A stretch of 64,000 bases of DNA from Phenylobacterium deserti (GCA_945883235.1 CAMCXF010000005.1:78301-142300); one strand, 5' to 3'; shown: positions 1-8,402, numbered from the stretch's first letter. Numbers and translations are program-made. Notes: generated by a model not told the origin, from the sequence alone.

Positions 1-226
1 TGGTGGCCACGGTGGTGCCCATCTTGATGGCCTGTACGCGATCCGCAGGAAACGGCACGCCGGGCGCGACGCCAAGGATGCGTCGCATCGCCTCTACGGC
101 GGCGTCAGGATAGGCCGACGAAGCCGAGAGCAACTTCAGCGAAACCTCGCCGTGATCGTCTCCATGACCGATCACATCGGTGAACGTGCCCCCGCGATCG
201 ATCCAGAATGTGAAACGTCTGTCCAA
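1..226 (-). CDS. 5-oxoprolinase / hydantoinase A-like protein, N-terminal part (runs off the window)
   Basis: Only the first 75 codons are present. The translation, read from positions 226 to 1, begins MDRRFTFWIDRGGTFTDVIG, the N-terminal signature of the HyuA/5-oxoprolinase (ATP-hydrolysing amidohydrolase) family, and continues to a KMGTTVAT stretch that also fits the family. An in-frame TAA lies two codons upstream of a TTG at 226-224, so that TTG is the only plausible start. An AGAGG Shine-Dalgarno sits about 9 nt before it. The gene is divergent from the TerB-DnaJ gene, with 63 bp between the two starts. Family members open 5-oxoproline or hydantoin rings using ATP. The substrate cannot be told from this fragment. 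Confidence 0.8.
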   Translation of the reverse strand, partial: MDRRFTFWIDRGGTFTDVIGHGDDHGEVSLKLLSASSAYPDAAVEAMRRILGVAPGVPFPADRVQAIKMGTTVAT

Positions 227-289
227 AACTTAACCTCTGCGTGTGATTGTCACACGTCCGCCCCAGTCGTAAGGCATGCCCATAGCGAA

Positions 290-985
290 ATGAGCTTCTG
301 GCGCAAAATTGCCGGTCTAGCCGCCCGTAATCTGGACGAGGCGGAATGTGACCAATGCCCACCGGGCCTCCCGGGGGAGGACCCTGCGTTCTCCACCGCT
401 GTAACCGCGCTTGGCGCAAAGTTGGCGAAGGTGGATGGAGAGGCGCAATCGGTAGAGTACGACGCCTTTTCCCTGGTCTTTCAGTCTGATGATCGTAGCG
501 AAGGCAATATCCGCCGACTCTACCAGCTGGCCCGCCAGACTACGCGTGGATTCGAAGGCTATGCGCGTCGGCTGAAAAATCGATACGGCAGTTGCCCGCA
601 GATCCTCGAAGACGTGCTCGATGGCCTCTTTCACATCGCCCGGTCAGACGGCGCGGTGACCGGCGACGAGCTTGCCTATCTCGAACAGGTCAGCGGGCTC
701 TTCGGTCTCTCGGCACTGACCTTTCGACGGATCAAGGCCACCCACCTCGGTGCCGCCAATGACGACCCGTATGTGATCCTGGGCGTGGTGCCCGATGCGT
801 CGGATGCAGAGGTCCGGTTGGCCTGGCGAGGATTGCTGTCGCAATCGCATCCCGATCGGGCGCGGGGGCGGGGGCTTCCCGAAGAATTCGTTGAGGTCGC
901 CGAGGCCAAGTCTTCTGCAATAAATGCTGCCTATGGCGAGATCGTACGCGAGCGGAAGTCTTTGTCGCTTCAAGGCGTGGCATGA
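290..985 (+). CDS. TerB-DnaJ (DjlA-like) co-chaperone
   Basis: A 231-aa protein with two recognisable parts. Residues about 35-145 look like an all-helical TerB-like domain (a segment reading DGLFHIARSDGAVTGDEL). Residues about 158-225 are a C-terminal J domain carrying the HPD motif near residues 187-189, which stimulates DnaK ATPase. This architecture matches DjlA, but classical DjlA has an N-terminal membrane helix and this protein does not, so it is probably cytoplasmic. I placed the start at the ATG at 290 (MSFWRK) rather than the longer in-frame ATG at 152, because the longer version would overlap the divergent oxoprolinase gene and adds non-conserved sequence. The Shine-Dalgarno is weak. 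Confidence 0.8.
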   Translation: MSFWRKIAGLAARNLDEAECDQCPPGLPGEDPAFSTAVTALGAKLAKVDGEAQSVEYDAFSLVFQSDDRSEGNIRRLYQLARQTTRGFEGYARRLKNRYGSCPQILEDVLDGLFHIARSDGAVTGDELAYLEQVSGLFGLSALTFRRIKATHLGAANDDPYVILGVVPDASDAEVRLAWRGLLSQSHPDRARGRGLPEEFVEVAEAKSSAINAAYGEIVRERKSLSLQGVA

Positions 986-1089
986 CGTCACGTAATAATA
1001 TTTGCCCGGCATCACCAGTTGACGTCGGCATGAAGTGTGACGACATTGACGTATCAGTGAACGGCCCTGTGGCCCGCTGAGGAGCAACG

Positions 1090-1380
1090 ATGGTCAAGGA
1101 TTTCGCCTCGAACCGGAGTTCTGCACTGCGCAGTCTTGCAGCGCTTGCAGCCGGGTTGGCGACCATTGCGGCTGTGATCGTCGGGGCAGTTCTGGCGGTG
1201 TTCGCTGCCGCAACCGTCGCCGTGATTGCTGTCATGGCCTCCGCGCTGCTCGCCTTCGCCGGATTGGCCATGCGGGCCCGCCGGACAGTTCGTGCCCGAC
1301 GTCGTGGCGACGATGTGATCGAAGCCCGGCACCAGGGCGGCCATCACTGGGTGGCTTACGGCTGGAACGAGCGCCGCTAA
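1090..1380 (+). CDS. Small two-helix membrane protein, function unknown
   Basis: A 96-aa protein. Residues about 15-60 are one long alanine/valine/isoleucine-rich stretch, enough for two closely spaced membrane helices, followed by a strongly basic segment (RARRTVRARRR) and a short hydrophilic tail. A GAGGAG Shine-Dalgarno precedes the ATG. By the positive-inside rule the C-terminal tail should be cytoplasmic. I do not recognise a family. The 100 bp upstream contains several TGACG/TTGACG motifs (983-987, 1020-1025, 1048-1053) that could be -35 elements or operator half-sites. Confidence 0.65.
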   Translation: MVKDFASNRSSALRSLAALAAGLATIAAVIVGAVLAVFAAATVAVIAVMASALLAFAGLAMRARRTVRARRRGDDVIEARHQGGHHWVAYGWNERR

Positions 1381-1457
1381 CGGGTGGCCGCGACGTCAGG
1401 CTTGCTGCGCTGCGCTCCCGCCTCTACCCTCCATTCAAACAGACGTTGGGAGGACGC

Positions 1458-1751
1458 ATGTCCATCGGTGTGATTGCGACGATCAGGATCCAGGACGGCA
1501 AGGCGGCCGAGTTTGAGGCGTTTGCCTCTGAGTTGGCCGGGCAGGTCCGCGCCAACGAGCCTGGCAATCTGGTCTATTCTCTGACCAGGAGCCGGACCGA
1601 ACCCAATACATACAAATTCCTGGAGCTCTATGTGGACCAGGATGCACTGACGCTTCACGGCGGCACCGACTACTTCAAGGCTGCAGGCCCGAAGTTCGCT
1701 GGCGTGCTCGCGGGGCGGCCGGAAATTGAATATCTTGATGGCGTAGGGTGA
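1458..1751 (+). CDS. Antibiotic-biosynthesis-monooxygenase (ABM) fold protein, YgiN-like
   Basis: A 97-aa protein beginning MSIGVIATIRIQ, with the pattern of the dimeric alpha-beta ferredoxin-like ABM fold: an initial strand, a helix with FEAFASELAGQVRANEPG, then LVYSLTRS and YKFLELYVDQ, and a terminal strand IEYL. Such proteins act as quinol or small-aromatic monooxygenases without a cofactor. The ATG at 1458 was chosen over an upstream TTG at 1446 because GGAGG lies 5-6 nt before it. The gene ends 6 nt before the acyl-CoA dehydrogenase gene, so the two are probably co-transcribed. Confidence 0.75.
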   Translation: MSIGVIATIRIQDGKAAEFEAFASELAGQVRANEPGNLVYSLTRSRTEPNTYKFLELYVDQDALTLHGGTDYFKAAGPKFAGVLAGRPEIEYLDGVG

Positions 1752-1757
1752 CCCGAC

Positions 1758-2981
1758 ATGGATCTGAACTTTTCACCTGAGGATCTGGCGTTCGGCGACG
1801 AGGTCCGCGCTTTCATCAACGAGGCATTTGACGACGAGATGCGCGACAAACTGGCGCAGTCGAAGAATCATCATCTGGACAAGGCAAGTCAGGTGCGGTG
1901 GCTGAAGCGCCTGGGCGAAAAGGGCTGGATGGCCCCCGATTGGCCGGTGGAACACGGCGGCACGGGCTGGAGCCTGAGCAAGAAATACGTGTTCGACATG
2001 GAGATGGCTCTGGCCGGCGCTCCCTCGACCTCGAACATGGGCACCACAATGTGCGCGCCTGTGGTCATGGCGTTCGGTACGGACGAGCAGAAATCCCAGC
2101 ACCTCTCGAAAATCCTCACCACCGACGTCTGGTGGTGCCAGGGTTACTCTGAGCCCGGCTCCGGGTCTGATCTGGCCTCGCTCTCCATGAAGGCTGTCCG
2201 TGACGGCGACGACTATGTGCTGAACGGGTCCAAGACGTGGACAACGCTGGCGCAATGGGCCGACTGGATGTTCTGTCTGGTGCGGACGTCGACTGAAGAT
2301 ATCCGGCAGAAGGGTATCAGCTTCCTGCTGATCGACATGAAGACGCCGGGAATCACCATTCGCCCGATCCCGACCCTTGATGGCCCGGCAGAGGGCGAGC
2401 AGGAGATCAACGAGACCTTCTTCGACAATGTCCGCGTGCCGGTCGCCAACCGCATCGGCAAGGAAGGCGAAGGCTGGACCTACGCCAAATATCTGCTGCA
2501 GTTCGAACGCGGCAATCCCTATGCGGCGGGTCTTTCGATGCAGATGCGCAAGGTCCGCAAGATCGCTGGTGTTGAGCGAGCTGACCGCGGCGGCACGATG
2601 ATGGATGACCCTGATTTCCGCAAAAAACTGTGCGAGGCCGAGATCAAGATCGAGGCGCTCAATGCAACCGAACTGCGTGCCTTCGCCGGCCGCTCGAGCG
2701 GCGAGGCCATGGGCGCGGTGTCCTCGATGCTGAAGCTGGAAGGTAGCCAGATGCAGCAGGCAGTTACGGAACTGGCGCTGGAGGCGGCGGGCGTCTACGC
2801 CCAACCCTTCGTGCGCGACACCTGGGAAATGCTGAAGCCGGATGGCAACACCTTCCGCGCGGGCCCGGACTATGCCGCAACGGTGGCCCCGCACTATTTC
2901 AACTACCGCAAGACCTCGATCTATGCGGGATCAAACGAGATCCAGCACAACATTATGGCCAAGATGGTGCTGGGGCTCTGA
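1758..2981 (+). CDS. Acyl-CoA dehydrogenase family protein
   Basis: A 407-aa flavoenzyme of normal length for the family. It has the N-terminal helical domain, the middle FAD-binding beta domain with the GYSEPGSGSDLASL signature near residue 130, and the C-terminal helical domain ending in GSNEIQHNIMAKMVLGL, the usual ACAD C-terminal motif. It should oxidise an acyl-CoA to the enoyl-CoA with FAD and pass electrons to ETF. The closest type is the large-subunit-like ACADs found in sterol or branched-chain catabolism loci, but the substrate is not readable. It follows the ABM gene by 6 nt. Confidence 0.88.
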   Translation: MDLNFSPEDLAFGDEVRAFINEAFDDEMRDKLAQSKNHHLDKASQVRWLKRLGEKGWMAPDWPVEHGGTGWSLSKKYVFDMEMALAGAPSTSNMGTTMCAPVVMAFGTDEQKSQHLSKILTTDVWWCQGYSEPGSGSDLASLSMKAVRDGDDYVLNGSKTWTTLAQWADWMFCLVRTSTEDIRQKGISFLLIDMKTPGITIRPIPTLDGPAEGEQEINETFFDNVRVPVANRIGKEGEGWTYAKYLLQFERGNPYAAGLSMQMRKVRKIAGVERADRGGTMMDDPDFRKKLCEAEIKIEALNATELRAFAGRSSGEAMGAVSSMLKLEGSQMQQAVTELALEAAGVYAQPFVRDTWEMLKPDGNTFRAGPDYAATVAPHYFNYRKTSIYAGSNEIQHNIMAKMVLGL

Positions 2982-3029
2982 GGCCTGGAGGCCTTGGCCA
3001 GGTGCGCGGCTTTCGTCTATGTCTTGGAC

Positions 3030-3659
3030 ATGCGCCGCTTCGCCCACCTGCTCGGAAGTCTCGTTTGCCTGATCGCTGCATGCGCGGCGACCAGAGCCTC
3101 GGCGCGTACATTCTATATCATTCAATCGGGGCCTGAGGCCTGGACGGTGATGGACCCCCAAGGAATCGAGTCGGTTTCCGGGTCGGGCGTGCTTCGCCAA
3201 GCGTGGGCCGTCCGGGTCCAGCGCAATATCCTGACCGGCAATCCGCCGCAACCGGGCTATGTGCGGACTTTGTCGGAATATGACTGCGACCAAAGCCGCG
3301 TCCGCTGGCGGGAATTTTCGGCCTATTCGCGATCTGGCAGCGCGCTGATCAGCAAGCGCAATCCCAACCCCGAATGGGGACCTGCAACTGAAGCGGGGGA
3401 GTCCTATGCCGCGTTTAAGGTGGTGTGCCAAAGCGTCGGCGGTGATGCCGTAGTCTCGGCCGACAGTATCGCCAAAGTTGTGATCAGCCTTATGGCCTCC
3501 TGGGATCCCCCGCTCCCGTTAGCGGTGGTGCCGCCGGCGAAGGTCGCACCATCGGCTACGGTCCCGCTGAAGGGACCGGCGAAGAAGCCTTCGAGCGTCG
3601 CGTCAGTGAAGGCCCCTGCGACCAAGGGACCTCCGGTCGTCCGACCCAAGGCACCTTGA
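3030..3659 (+). CDS. Secreted protein, surface-adhesin-E-like, function unknown
   Basis: About 209 aa from the ATG at 3030 (MRRFAHLLGSLVCLIAACAA). The N-terminus is a signal peptide with a likely cleavage after RASA. The middle part has a W...D and EYDCDQSRVRWREFSAYS pattern with paired cysteines that resembles the small beta-rich surface-adhesin E domain; this similarity is from pattern only. The last 50 residues are low-complexity Pro/Ala/Lys, typical of an unstructured periplasmic tail. A longer start at 2994 is possible but would put 12 residues before the signal peptide. It follows the acyl-CoA dehydrogenase on the same strand. Confidence 0.55.
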   Translation: MRRFAHLLGSLVCLIAACAATRASARTFYIIQSGPEAWTVMDPQGIESVSGSGVLRQAWAVRVQRNILTGNPPQPGYVRTLSEYDCDQSRVRWREFSAYSRSGSALISKRNPNPEWGPATEAGESYAAFKVVCQSVGGDAVVSADSIAKVVISLMASWDPPLPLAVVPPAKVAPSATVPLKGPAKKPSSVASVKAPATKGPPVVRPKAP

Positions 3660-3673
3660 CGCGCTCCGGGTTC

Positions 3674-4111
3674 CTACTTCGCAAGCTGCCCGCGCACGGC
3701 ACCGCCTCTGAATTCCGCATTGTGGACGTTGACATAGTAGCCGCCCGGGTTGGCCAGCATGTCCGTCACCACGGCGGCATCCACAGTCGCACATCCAGCG
3801 CTCTTGCCCGCAGCATCTGGCGAGGTCAGTGGTACGGCCACCGGACCGGCAGCGTCCGCTCCGCCCTTGTGTATGTGTGCCATGGTGGCGGCAGCGATGC
3901 CCTCGACCATCAGCGTGTAGCAAACCTGGGATTTGCCGGCGTCGATCTTGAGGGTCGCATGGCCCATGCCATCGGGGTCGCCAGCCGCAGGCTTCTCGGC
4001 CATTCCCATAAGATGAGCGGAGAGCGCGACTTCCGCCGCCGTCACCGGGGTTGCGGCGAGCCCGCCAGTGGCGAGGGCGACCGCGACAGACCAAGCTTTG
4101 ATGTGCGTCAT
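3674..4111 (-). CDS. Secreted CHRD-domain protein
   Basis: A 145-aa protein with a signal peptide (start MTHIKAWSVAVALATGG, cleavage near VTAAEV) followed by one CHRD domain. Typical CHRD features are GHATLKID, CYTLMVEG, AHIHKG and the closing YYVNVHNAEFRGGAVRGQL. CHRD domains occur in extracellular proteins, and their biochemical role in bacteria is unknown. The ATG at 4111 has GGAG about 8 nt upstream, so it is preferred to the longer frame beginning at 4162. It is convergent with the preceding secreted-protein gene (gap 14 nt). Confidence 0.8.
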   Translation of the reverse strand: MTHIKAWSVAVALATGGLAATPVTAAEVALSAHLMGMAEKPAAGDPDGMGHATLKIDAGKSQVCYTLMVEGIAAATMAHIHKGGADAAGPVAVPLTSPDAAGKSAGCATVDAAVVTDMLANPGGYYVNVHNAEFRGGAVRGQLAK

Positions 4112-4187
4112 AGGTAACTCCGTTGCGCCCCGACTTGAGCCGGGGTACGGAACCCTAGTCACACCTGTCCGTCAATCGACGAAGAGA

Positions 4188-5465
4188 TCAATTCCGCGTT
4201 GGGATGATCACCGGCAGGTACTCATAGCCCTTCACGAACGACGACGGCACGCGGCGTGGCGGGCCCATCACCTCGATTTTCGGGAATCGCTTGAGTATTT
4301 CTTCCCAGATGATCTTCAGTTGCAGTTCGGCCAGACGATTGCCGACGCAGCGGTGGATGCCAAACCCGAACGAGAGGTGTTGACGCACCCGGGGCCGCTC
4401 GATCCAGAAGTCGTTGGGGCGGTCGATAACCTCTTCGTCGCGGTTGCCTGACACGTACCACATGGCGACCTTATCGCCCTTCTTAATGGTCTTGCCGCCC
4501 AGTTCCACGTCCTGCAAAGCCGTGCGGCGCATGTAGGCCAGAGGTGTCTGCCAGCGAATGGTCTCCGAGACCATGGCCGGGATCAGGCTGTGGTCTGCCC
4601 GCAGCAAGGCTTCCTGGTTAGGGTTTTGGCTCAACGCCAGGATCGAGCCGGTGATCGAATTGCGCGTCGTGTCGTTACCGCCGACGATCAGCAGGATCAG
4701 GTTCCCGAGGTACTCCATCCGGTCCATGTTGCGGGTAGACTCCCCATGGGCCAGCATCGAAATCAGGTCCGGTTGCGGGGGAGCATTCACCCGCTCGTTC
4801 CAGAGCCGCATGAAATAGTCGACGCACTCGAAGAGTTCGGCGCGCCCTTCGGCCTTGGCGACCTCGGGGTCATTGGAACTGAACAGGCCGCTATTCGGGG
4901 CCGCCGTGGCCACGTCGGACCAACGGGTCAGCTTGCGGCGATCTTCCCAGGGGAAATCGAACAGGGTCGCCAGCGTCATGGTGGTCAGCTCGATGGAAAC
5001 CTTGTCTACCCAGTTGAACTCCTCGCCGATCGGCAGGCTGTCGAGAATGGCACCAGCGCGCTCCCGGATCACCGGCTCGAGGTTCATCAGCTGGGCGGGA
5101 GACACCGCAGGACTCACGGTCTTGCGCTGCTCGTCGTGCTTGGGCTGATCCATGGCGATGAACATGGGCAGGGTGAAGTCTTCGTCAGGATCCGGCAGGA
5201 CGATCGTCGGCTCCGACGAAAAGGCCTCGTGGTTCGTGTCCACGGCCATGATGTCGTTGTACTTGGTAATCGACCAGTAGCCGCCGATCTCCGCCTCCGG
5301 CGAGGTCGACCAGTGGACCGGGTCTTCCTTCCGCAGCCGCTCGAAGTACGGCCACATGGTGTCGTTGCGGAAGAGCTCGGGATCGCTCGGATCGATGTCC
5401 GCCAGCGGCATGTTGTACGCGGCCTCACGGGCTGCGCGTTTCAGATCGATGGCGCCGTCGTCCAT
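4188..5465 (-). CDS. Cytochrome P450, CYP153-like (alkane/fatty-acid terminal hydroxylase)
   Basis: A 425-aa soluble P450. Visible motifs are the I-helix oxygen-activating stretch GGNDTTRNS (262-270), the K-helix ETIR (301-304) and the heme loop FGFGIHRCVGNRLAE with the thiolate Cys373. Stretches such as YWSITKYNDIMAVDTNHE, IRWQTPLAYMRRTA and MWYVSGNRDEEVI are characteristic of CYP153, a class I family that hydroxylates the terminal carbon of alkanes, cyclic hydrocarbons and fatty acids and needs a ferredoxin and ferredoxin reductase. No ferredoxin gene is adjacent. It is divergent from the OYE gene, with 203 bp between the starts, and near an acyl-CoA dehydrogenase, which fits oxidation of hydrophobic substrates. 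Confidence 0.88.
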   Translation of the reverse strand: MDDGAIDLKRAAREAAYNMPLADIDPSDPELFRNDTMWPYFERLRKEDPVHWSTSPEAEIGGYWSITKYNDIMAVDTNHEAFSSEPTIVLPDPDEDFTLPMFIAMDQPKHDEQRKTVSPAVSPAQLMNLEPVIRERAGAILDSLPIGEEFNWVDKVSIELTTMTLATLFDFPWEDRRKLTRWSDVATAAPNSGLFSSNDPEVAKAEGRAELFECVDYFMRLWNERVNAPPQPDLISMLAHGESTRNMDRMEYLGNLILLIVGGNDTTRNSITGSILALSQNPNQEALLRADHSLIPAMVSETIRWQTPLAYMRRTALQDVELGGKTIKKGDKVAMWYVSGNRDEEVIDRPNDFWIERPRVRQHLSFGFGIHRCVGNRLAELQLKIIWEEILKRFPKIEVMGPPRRVPSSFVKGYEYLPVIIPTRN

Positions 5466-5552
5466 GGCTCACCCTCCAGTGTCGCGGGTCGAAAGCGCCC
5501 GCTGAATGATGGACGATACGATGAGCGTGCGAAGGTTCTGAGTCAATTAAGA

Positions 5553-5614
5553 TGACGTGGGCGTCAACTTCCAGTGACGACTGATTGAGCCTTCAGGAAA
5601 TCTGACGTGGCGTC
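5553..5614. promoter_or_regulatory. Two TGACGTGG(G)CGTC inverted-repeat sites between the P450 and OYE genes
   Basis: TGACGTGGGCGTCA (5553-5566) is a perfect 5-bp inverted repeat with a 4-nt centre. GACGTGGCGTC at 5604-5614 repeats it with a 3-nt centre, and the matching bases are about 50 bp apart. They lie in the 203-bp divergent intergenic region, so a shared operator for a dimeric regulator is plausible. No regulator gene is adjacent. Confidence 0.35.
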
Positions 5615-5668
5615 TTGCCGATCAACGGATAAACAGACGTTTGAATTTTTACCCATACAGGTGCCCGC

Positions 5669-6769
5669 ATGGCCTCCGACGTCCTCTTCTCGCCTTTCGC
5701 CCTCAAAGGTCTGACGCTCCCCAACCGCATCGTCATGGCGCCGATGACCCGCTCGTTCTCGCCCGGGGGCGTGGCAACGGAAGAGGTGGCCGCTTACTAT
5801 CGCCGTCGCGCCGAGAACCAGGTGGGCCTGATCATCACCGAAGGCACGGGCGTGGATCGCCCGGCGTCCCTGAACGATCCGAACATTCCGCGGTTCCATG
5901 GTGAGGCTGAACTGGCCGCCTGGAAGCGTGTTGTAGATGAAGTCCACGCCGTGGGCGGCCTTATCGCACCCCAACTCTGGCATGTGGGTGCCGTGCGGTC
6001 CCGCAGCGAGACCTGGCAGCCGTCCGGCCCCTATGACAGCCCGTCCGGCTACTCCAGCCCCGGCAAGCAGTTCGGAGAGGCGATGAGCGAGGAAGAGGTC
6101 GCCGACGCCATCCGCGCGTTCGCCGACGCCGCCGCCAGTGCCAAGTCGCTGGGCTTCGATGCCATCGAGCTTCACGGTGCCCATGGCTACCTGATCGACC
6201 AGTTTTTCTGGGACGGCACCAATGTCCGCGAAGACGCCTACGGATCCAAAGAATTGCCCGGTCGGGCCCGCTTCGCCGCCGACATCCTGCGCGCCGTCCG
6301 CAGGGCCGTGGGACCGGACTATCCGGTGATCATTCGCGTCAGCCAGTGGAAGCAGCAGGATTTCACGGTCAAGCTGGCCCACGACCCCAAGTCGCTGGAA
6401 GCCTGGCTGGGCGCCCTGGTCGATGCCGGTGCCGACGTCATCCATTGCTCTCAGCGCCGGTTCTGGGAGCCGGAGTTCGACGGTTCGGATCTCAATTTCG
6501 CGGGCTGGACCAAGAAGATCACCGGCGTTCCTACCATCACCGTAGGGTCTGTGGGCCTGAGCGGCGACTTCATCGGCGGCTATGCGGGCGAAAAGTCCGA
6601 GCCCGCATCACTCGACCGGCTGGAAGAGATGCTGGACCGCGGCGACTTCGACATGGTCGCCGTCGGCCGCGCTCTACTGCAGGATCCCGAGTGGGTGGTG
6701 AAAATCCGCGAGGGCCGCCACAGCGAACTCTCCGCCTTTGACCGGACGGCGATGGCGACGCTGTACTAG
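5669..6769 (+). CDS. Old Yellow Enzyme family NADH:flavin oxidoreductase
   Basis: A 366-aa FMN TIM-barrel enzyme. It starts MASDVLFSPFALKGLTLPNRIVMAPMTRS (typical OYE N-terminus), has the ELHGAHGYLIDQFF motif with His169 and His172 that bind the substrate carbonyl or nitro group, and ends in the FMN-phosphate region DMVAVGRALLQDPEW. Members reduce activated C=C bonds of enones or nitro compounds with NAD(P)H. Only a generic ene-reductase role can be claimed. The ATG at 5669 is preceded by a 203-bp region containing two inverted-repeat sites. Confidence 0.87.
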   Translation: MASDVLFSPFALKGLTLPNRIVMAPMTRSFSPGGVATEEVAAYYRRRAENQVGLIITEGTGVDRPASLNDPNIPRFHGEAELAAWKRVVDEVHAVGGLIAPQLWHVGAVRSRSETWQPSGPYDSPSGYSSPGKQFGEAMSEEEVADAIRAFADAAASAKSLGFDAIELHGAHGYLIDQFFWDGTNVREDAYGSKELPGRARFAADILRAVRRAVGPDYPVIIRVSQWKQQDFTVKLAHDPKSLEAWLGALVDAGADVIHCSQRRFWEPEFDGSDLNFAGWTKKITGVPTITVGSVGLSGDFIGGYAGEKSEPASLDRLEEMLDRGDFDMVAVGRALLQDPEWVVKIREGRHSELSAFDRTAMATLY

Positions 6770-6921
6770 TCGGGGCCCGGGCCGTCATCTGGGCCTGGGC
6801 CGCCGGGGTCGATATTCCCACTATGTGGGGCCCCGACGGGTCGGCCGAAGATCACCATCAAGCTTACAACGAAAATGACCCCGCCTCCGATCGCCAAGCT
6901 TATGAGTACGACTTGATCCAT
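6766..6921 (-). CDS. Short single-pass membrane protein (51 aa) coupled to the SMP-30 gene
   Basis: An open frame on the minus strand, ATG at 6921-6919, stop TAG at 6768-6766, encodes 51 aa. Residues about 4-25 (VVLISLAIGGGVIFVVSLMVIF) form one clear membrane helix. The rest is a Pro/Gly/Asp-rich tail ending GPDDGPGPD. It starts 4 nt after the stop of the upstream SMP-30 gene, so it would be translated by coupling from the same mRNA. Its stop overlaps the convergent stop of the OYE gene. I recognise no family. The hydrophobic helix and the tight spacing argue that it is real, but it is short. Confidence 0.5.
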   Translation of the reverse strand: MDQVVLISLAIGGGVIFVVSLMVIFGRPVGAPHSGNIDPGGPGPDDGPGPD

Positions 6922-6925
6922 CGTG

Positions 6926-7837
6926 TCACCCGTTGAAGTTCAGCTTCAGACCCGGCCTTGGCCACCTTGCCTTGAACAGCTTTCCGGTCGCCGAGGCGGT
7001 GATCCAGGCCGTCGACATATCCGCCCCGCCGAAGCAGATGTTGGTCACGATCAGGTCCGGGAATGGGTAGTGCTCGGTCGTTCCGGACGGGCCAAAGGCC
7101 GTGATTCCCCCGTTGATGATGGTGGCGACGCAGACCTTGCCGTTTGCCTCCACCGCCAGGCTGTCCAGCAACTGATAGCCGGGCAGGTTGCAGATCACCC
7201 GGCCCGGCGCGAACCCGGCGTTGGGAGCCAGAACACCGGGCTCTGCCACGTCAAACGCCCACAGGCGGCCCAGCTGGGTATCGGCCACGTAGACCACCGT
7301 TTCATCTGGCGACAGGCCAATACCGTTGGGGCTGATCAGGTGGCCTTTCTGACGGCTGATGTGGCTGCCGTCGGTGCGGGCGTAATAGACCGCGCCATTC
7401 TTGCGACCCTCCGGCGTTGAACAGCCGTGATCGGTGAACCAGAAGCCGCCGGCCTTGTCGAAGACAAGGTCATTGGGTCCGACCAGTCGTTGGCCCTCGC
7501 AGCTGTCGTACACCGTCGTCAGCGCACCCGTCGTCAGGTCAAAGCGCTGGATCGACCCGCCGGTGTGTGACGCCGGCGTTGGGCCGGGAATGGTCAGGCC
7601 GCCGTTGTCCAGCCACTCAAACGCGCCACCGTTGTTGGTGATCCAGATCGCCCCGTCCGGGCCGATGGCCGCGCCGTTCGGGCCGCCACCGGTCTCGACC
7701 ACCAGTGTTTTGGTGCCATCCGGCGCTACCCGAGTCAGCCGCCGTCCCTTGATCTCGGTCAGGATCACCGAGCCGTCGGCCATGGCAATCGGCCCCTCGG
7801 GGAACTCAAAGCCTTCCGCGACCAGTTCGATGTCCAT
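6926..7837 (-). CDS. SMP-30/gluconolactonase family beta-propeller protein
   Basis: A 303-aa protein of the SMP-30/gluconolaconase/LRE family. It has the N-terminal EGPIAMADGSVILTEI strand with the metal-ligand Glu, PNDLVFDKAGGFWFTDHG (the conserved Asn and the DP/DxxG propeller signature) and SPNGIGLSPDETVVYVADT. Members hydrolyse sugar lactones or related esters using one divalent metal. No signal peptide is seen, so it is cytoplasmic. It ends 4 nt before the start of the 51-aa membrane protein. The upstream folA gene ends 46 nt before it on the same strand, so it may be the tail of the thyA operon. Confidence 0.85.
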   Translation of the reverse strand: MDIELVAEGFEFPEGPIAMADGSVILTEIKGRRLTRVAPDGTKTLVVETGGGPNGAAIGPDGAIWITNNGGAFEWLDNGGLTIPGPTPASHTGGSIQRFDLTTGALTTVYDSCEGQRLVGPNDLVFDKAGGFWFTDHGCSTPEGRKNGAVYYARTDGSHISRQKGHLISPNGIGLSPDETVVYVADTQLGRLWAFDVAEPGVLAPNAGFAPGRVICNLPGYQLLDSLAVEANGKVCVATIINGGITAFGPSGTTEHYPFPDLIVTNICFGGADMSTAWITASATGKLFKARWPRPGLKLNFNG

Positions 7838-7883
7838 GGTGGTGGTCTCCGATTTGAGTGTTGAGAGTGACCATCGCGCCGGT

Positions 7884-8402
7884 TCAGCGGCGTTCCAGCA
7901 CCCGGAAAGTAAACGCGAACTCGTCCTCTTCGCCCGCCTCGTAGCGCTGGGACCGAACCTCGGTCCAGCGGGTCTCGTCGATGGGGGACAGGACCACGTC
8001 GCCCTCGACGTCGGCGTCCACCTCGGTGAGGTACAGTCGCCGTGCCTTGGTCAGCGCGATCTCGAAGATCGAGGCACCGCCGATGACACAGACCTCATTG
8101 ACGCCGTCTTCCTCGGCCTGCTCGCGGGCGATGGACAGCGCATCCGAGAAATCCTCACACACCACCGCGCCTACCGGCTCAAACGACCCGTCGCGGCTGA
8201 GCACGATGTTGGTGCGGCCTACCAGCGGCTTCTTCGGGAGACTGGTCCAGGTCTTGCGGCCCATGATCACCGGCTTGCCCATGGTGGTGGCCCGGAAGAT
8301 CGCCATGTCCGACTTCAGGCGCCAAGGCAGCTTGCCGCCGCGACCGATGACGCCGTTGCGGGCGCGGGCGATGGGGCCGGCGGAGAGGATGGCGGGGGGC
8401 AT
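7884..8402 (-). CDS. folA: Dihydrofolate reductase
   Basis: A 172-aa protein. It reduces dihydrofolate to tetrahydrofolate with NADPH, regenerating the cofactor spent by thymidylate synthase. Family landmarks are ARARNGVIGRGGKLPWRLKSDM (Met20-type loop, LPW, and the catalytic acidic residue), VIMGRKTW (NADPH binding) and VIGGASIFEIAL (the GG adenine-phosphate loop). It is the third gene of a minus-strand run thyA, MazG-like, folA, with a 9-nt gap after the MazG-like stop. This arrangement fits shared expression. Confidence 0.95.
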   Translation of the reverse strand: MPPAILSAGPIARARNGVIGRGGKLPWRLKSDMAIFRATTMGKPVIMGRKTWTSLPKKPLVGRTNIVLSRDGSFEPVGAVVCEDFSDALSIAREQAEEDGVNEVCVIGGASIFEIALTKARRLYLTEVDADVEGDVVLSPIDETRWTEVRSQRYEAGEEDEFAFTFRVLERR

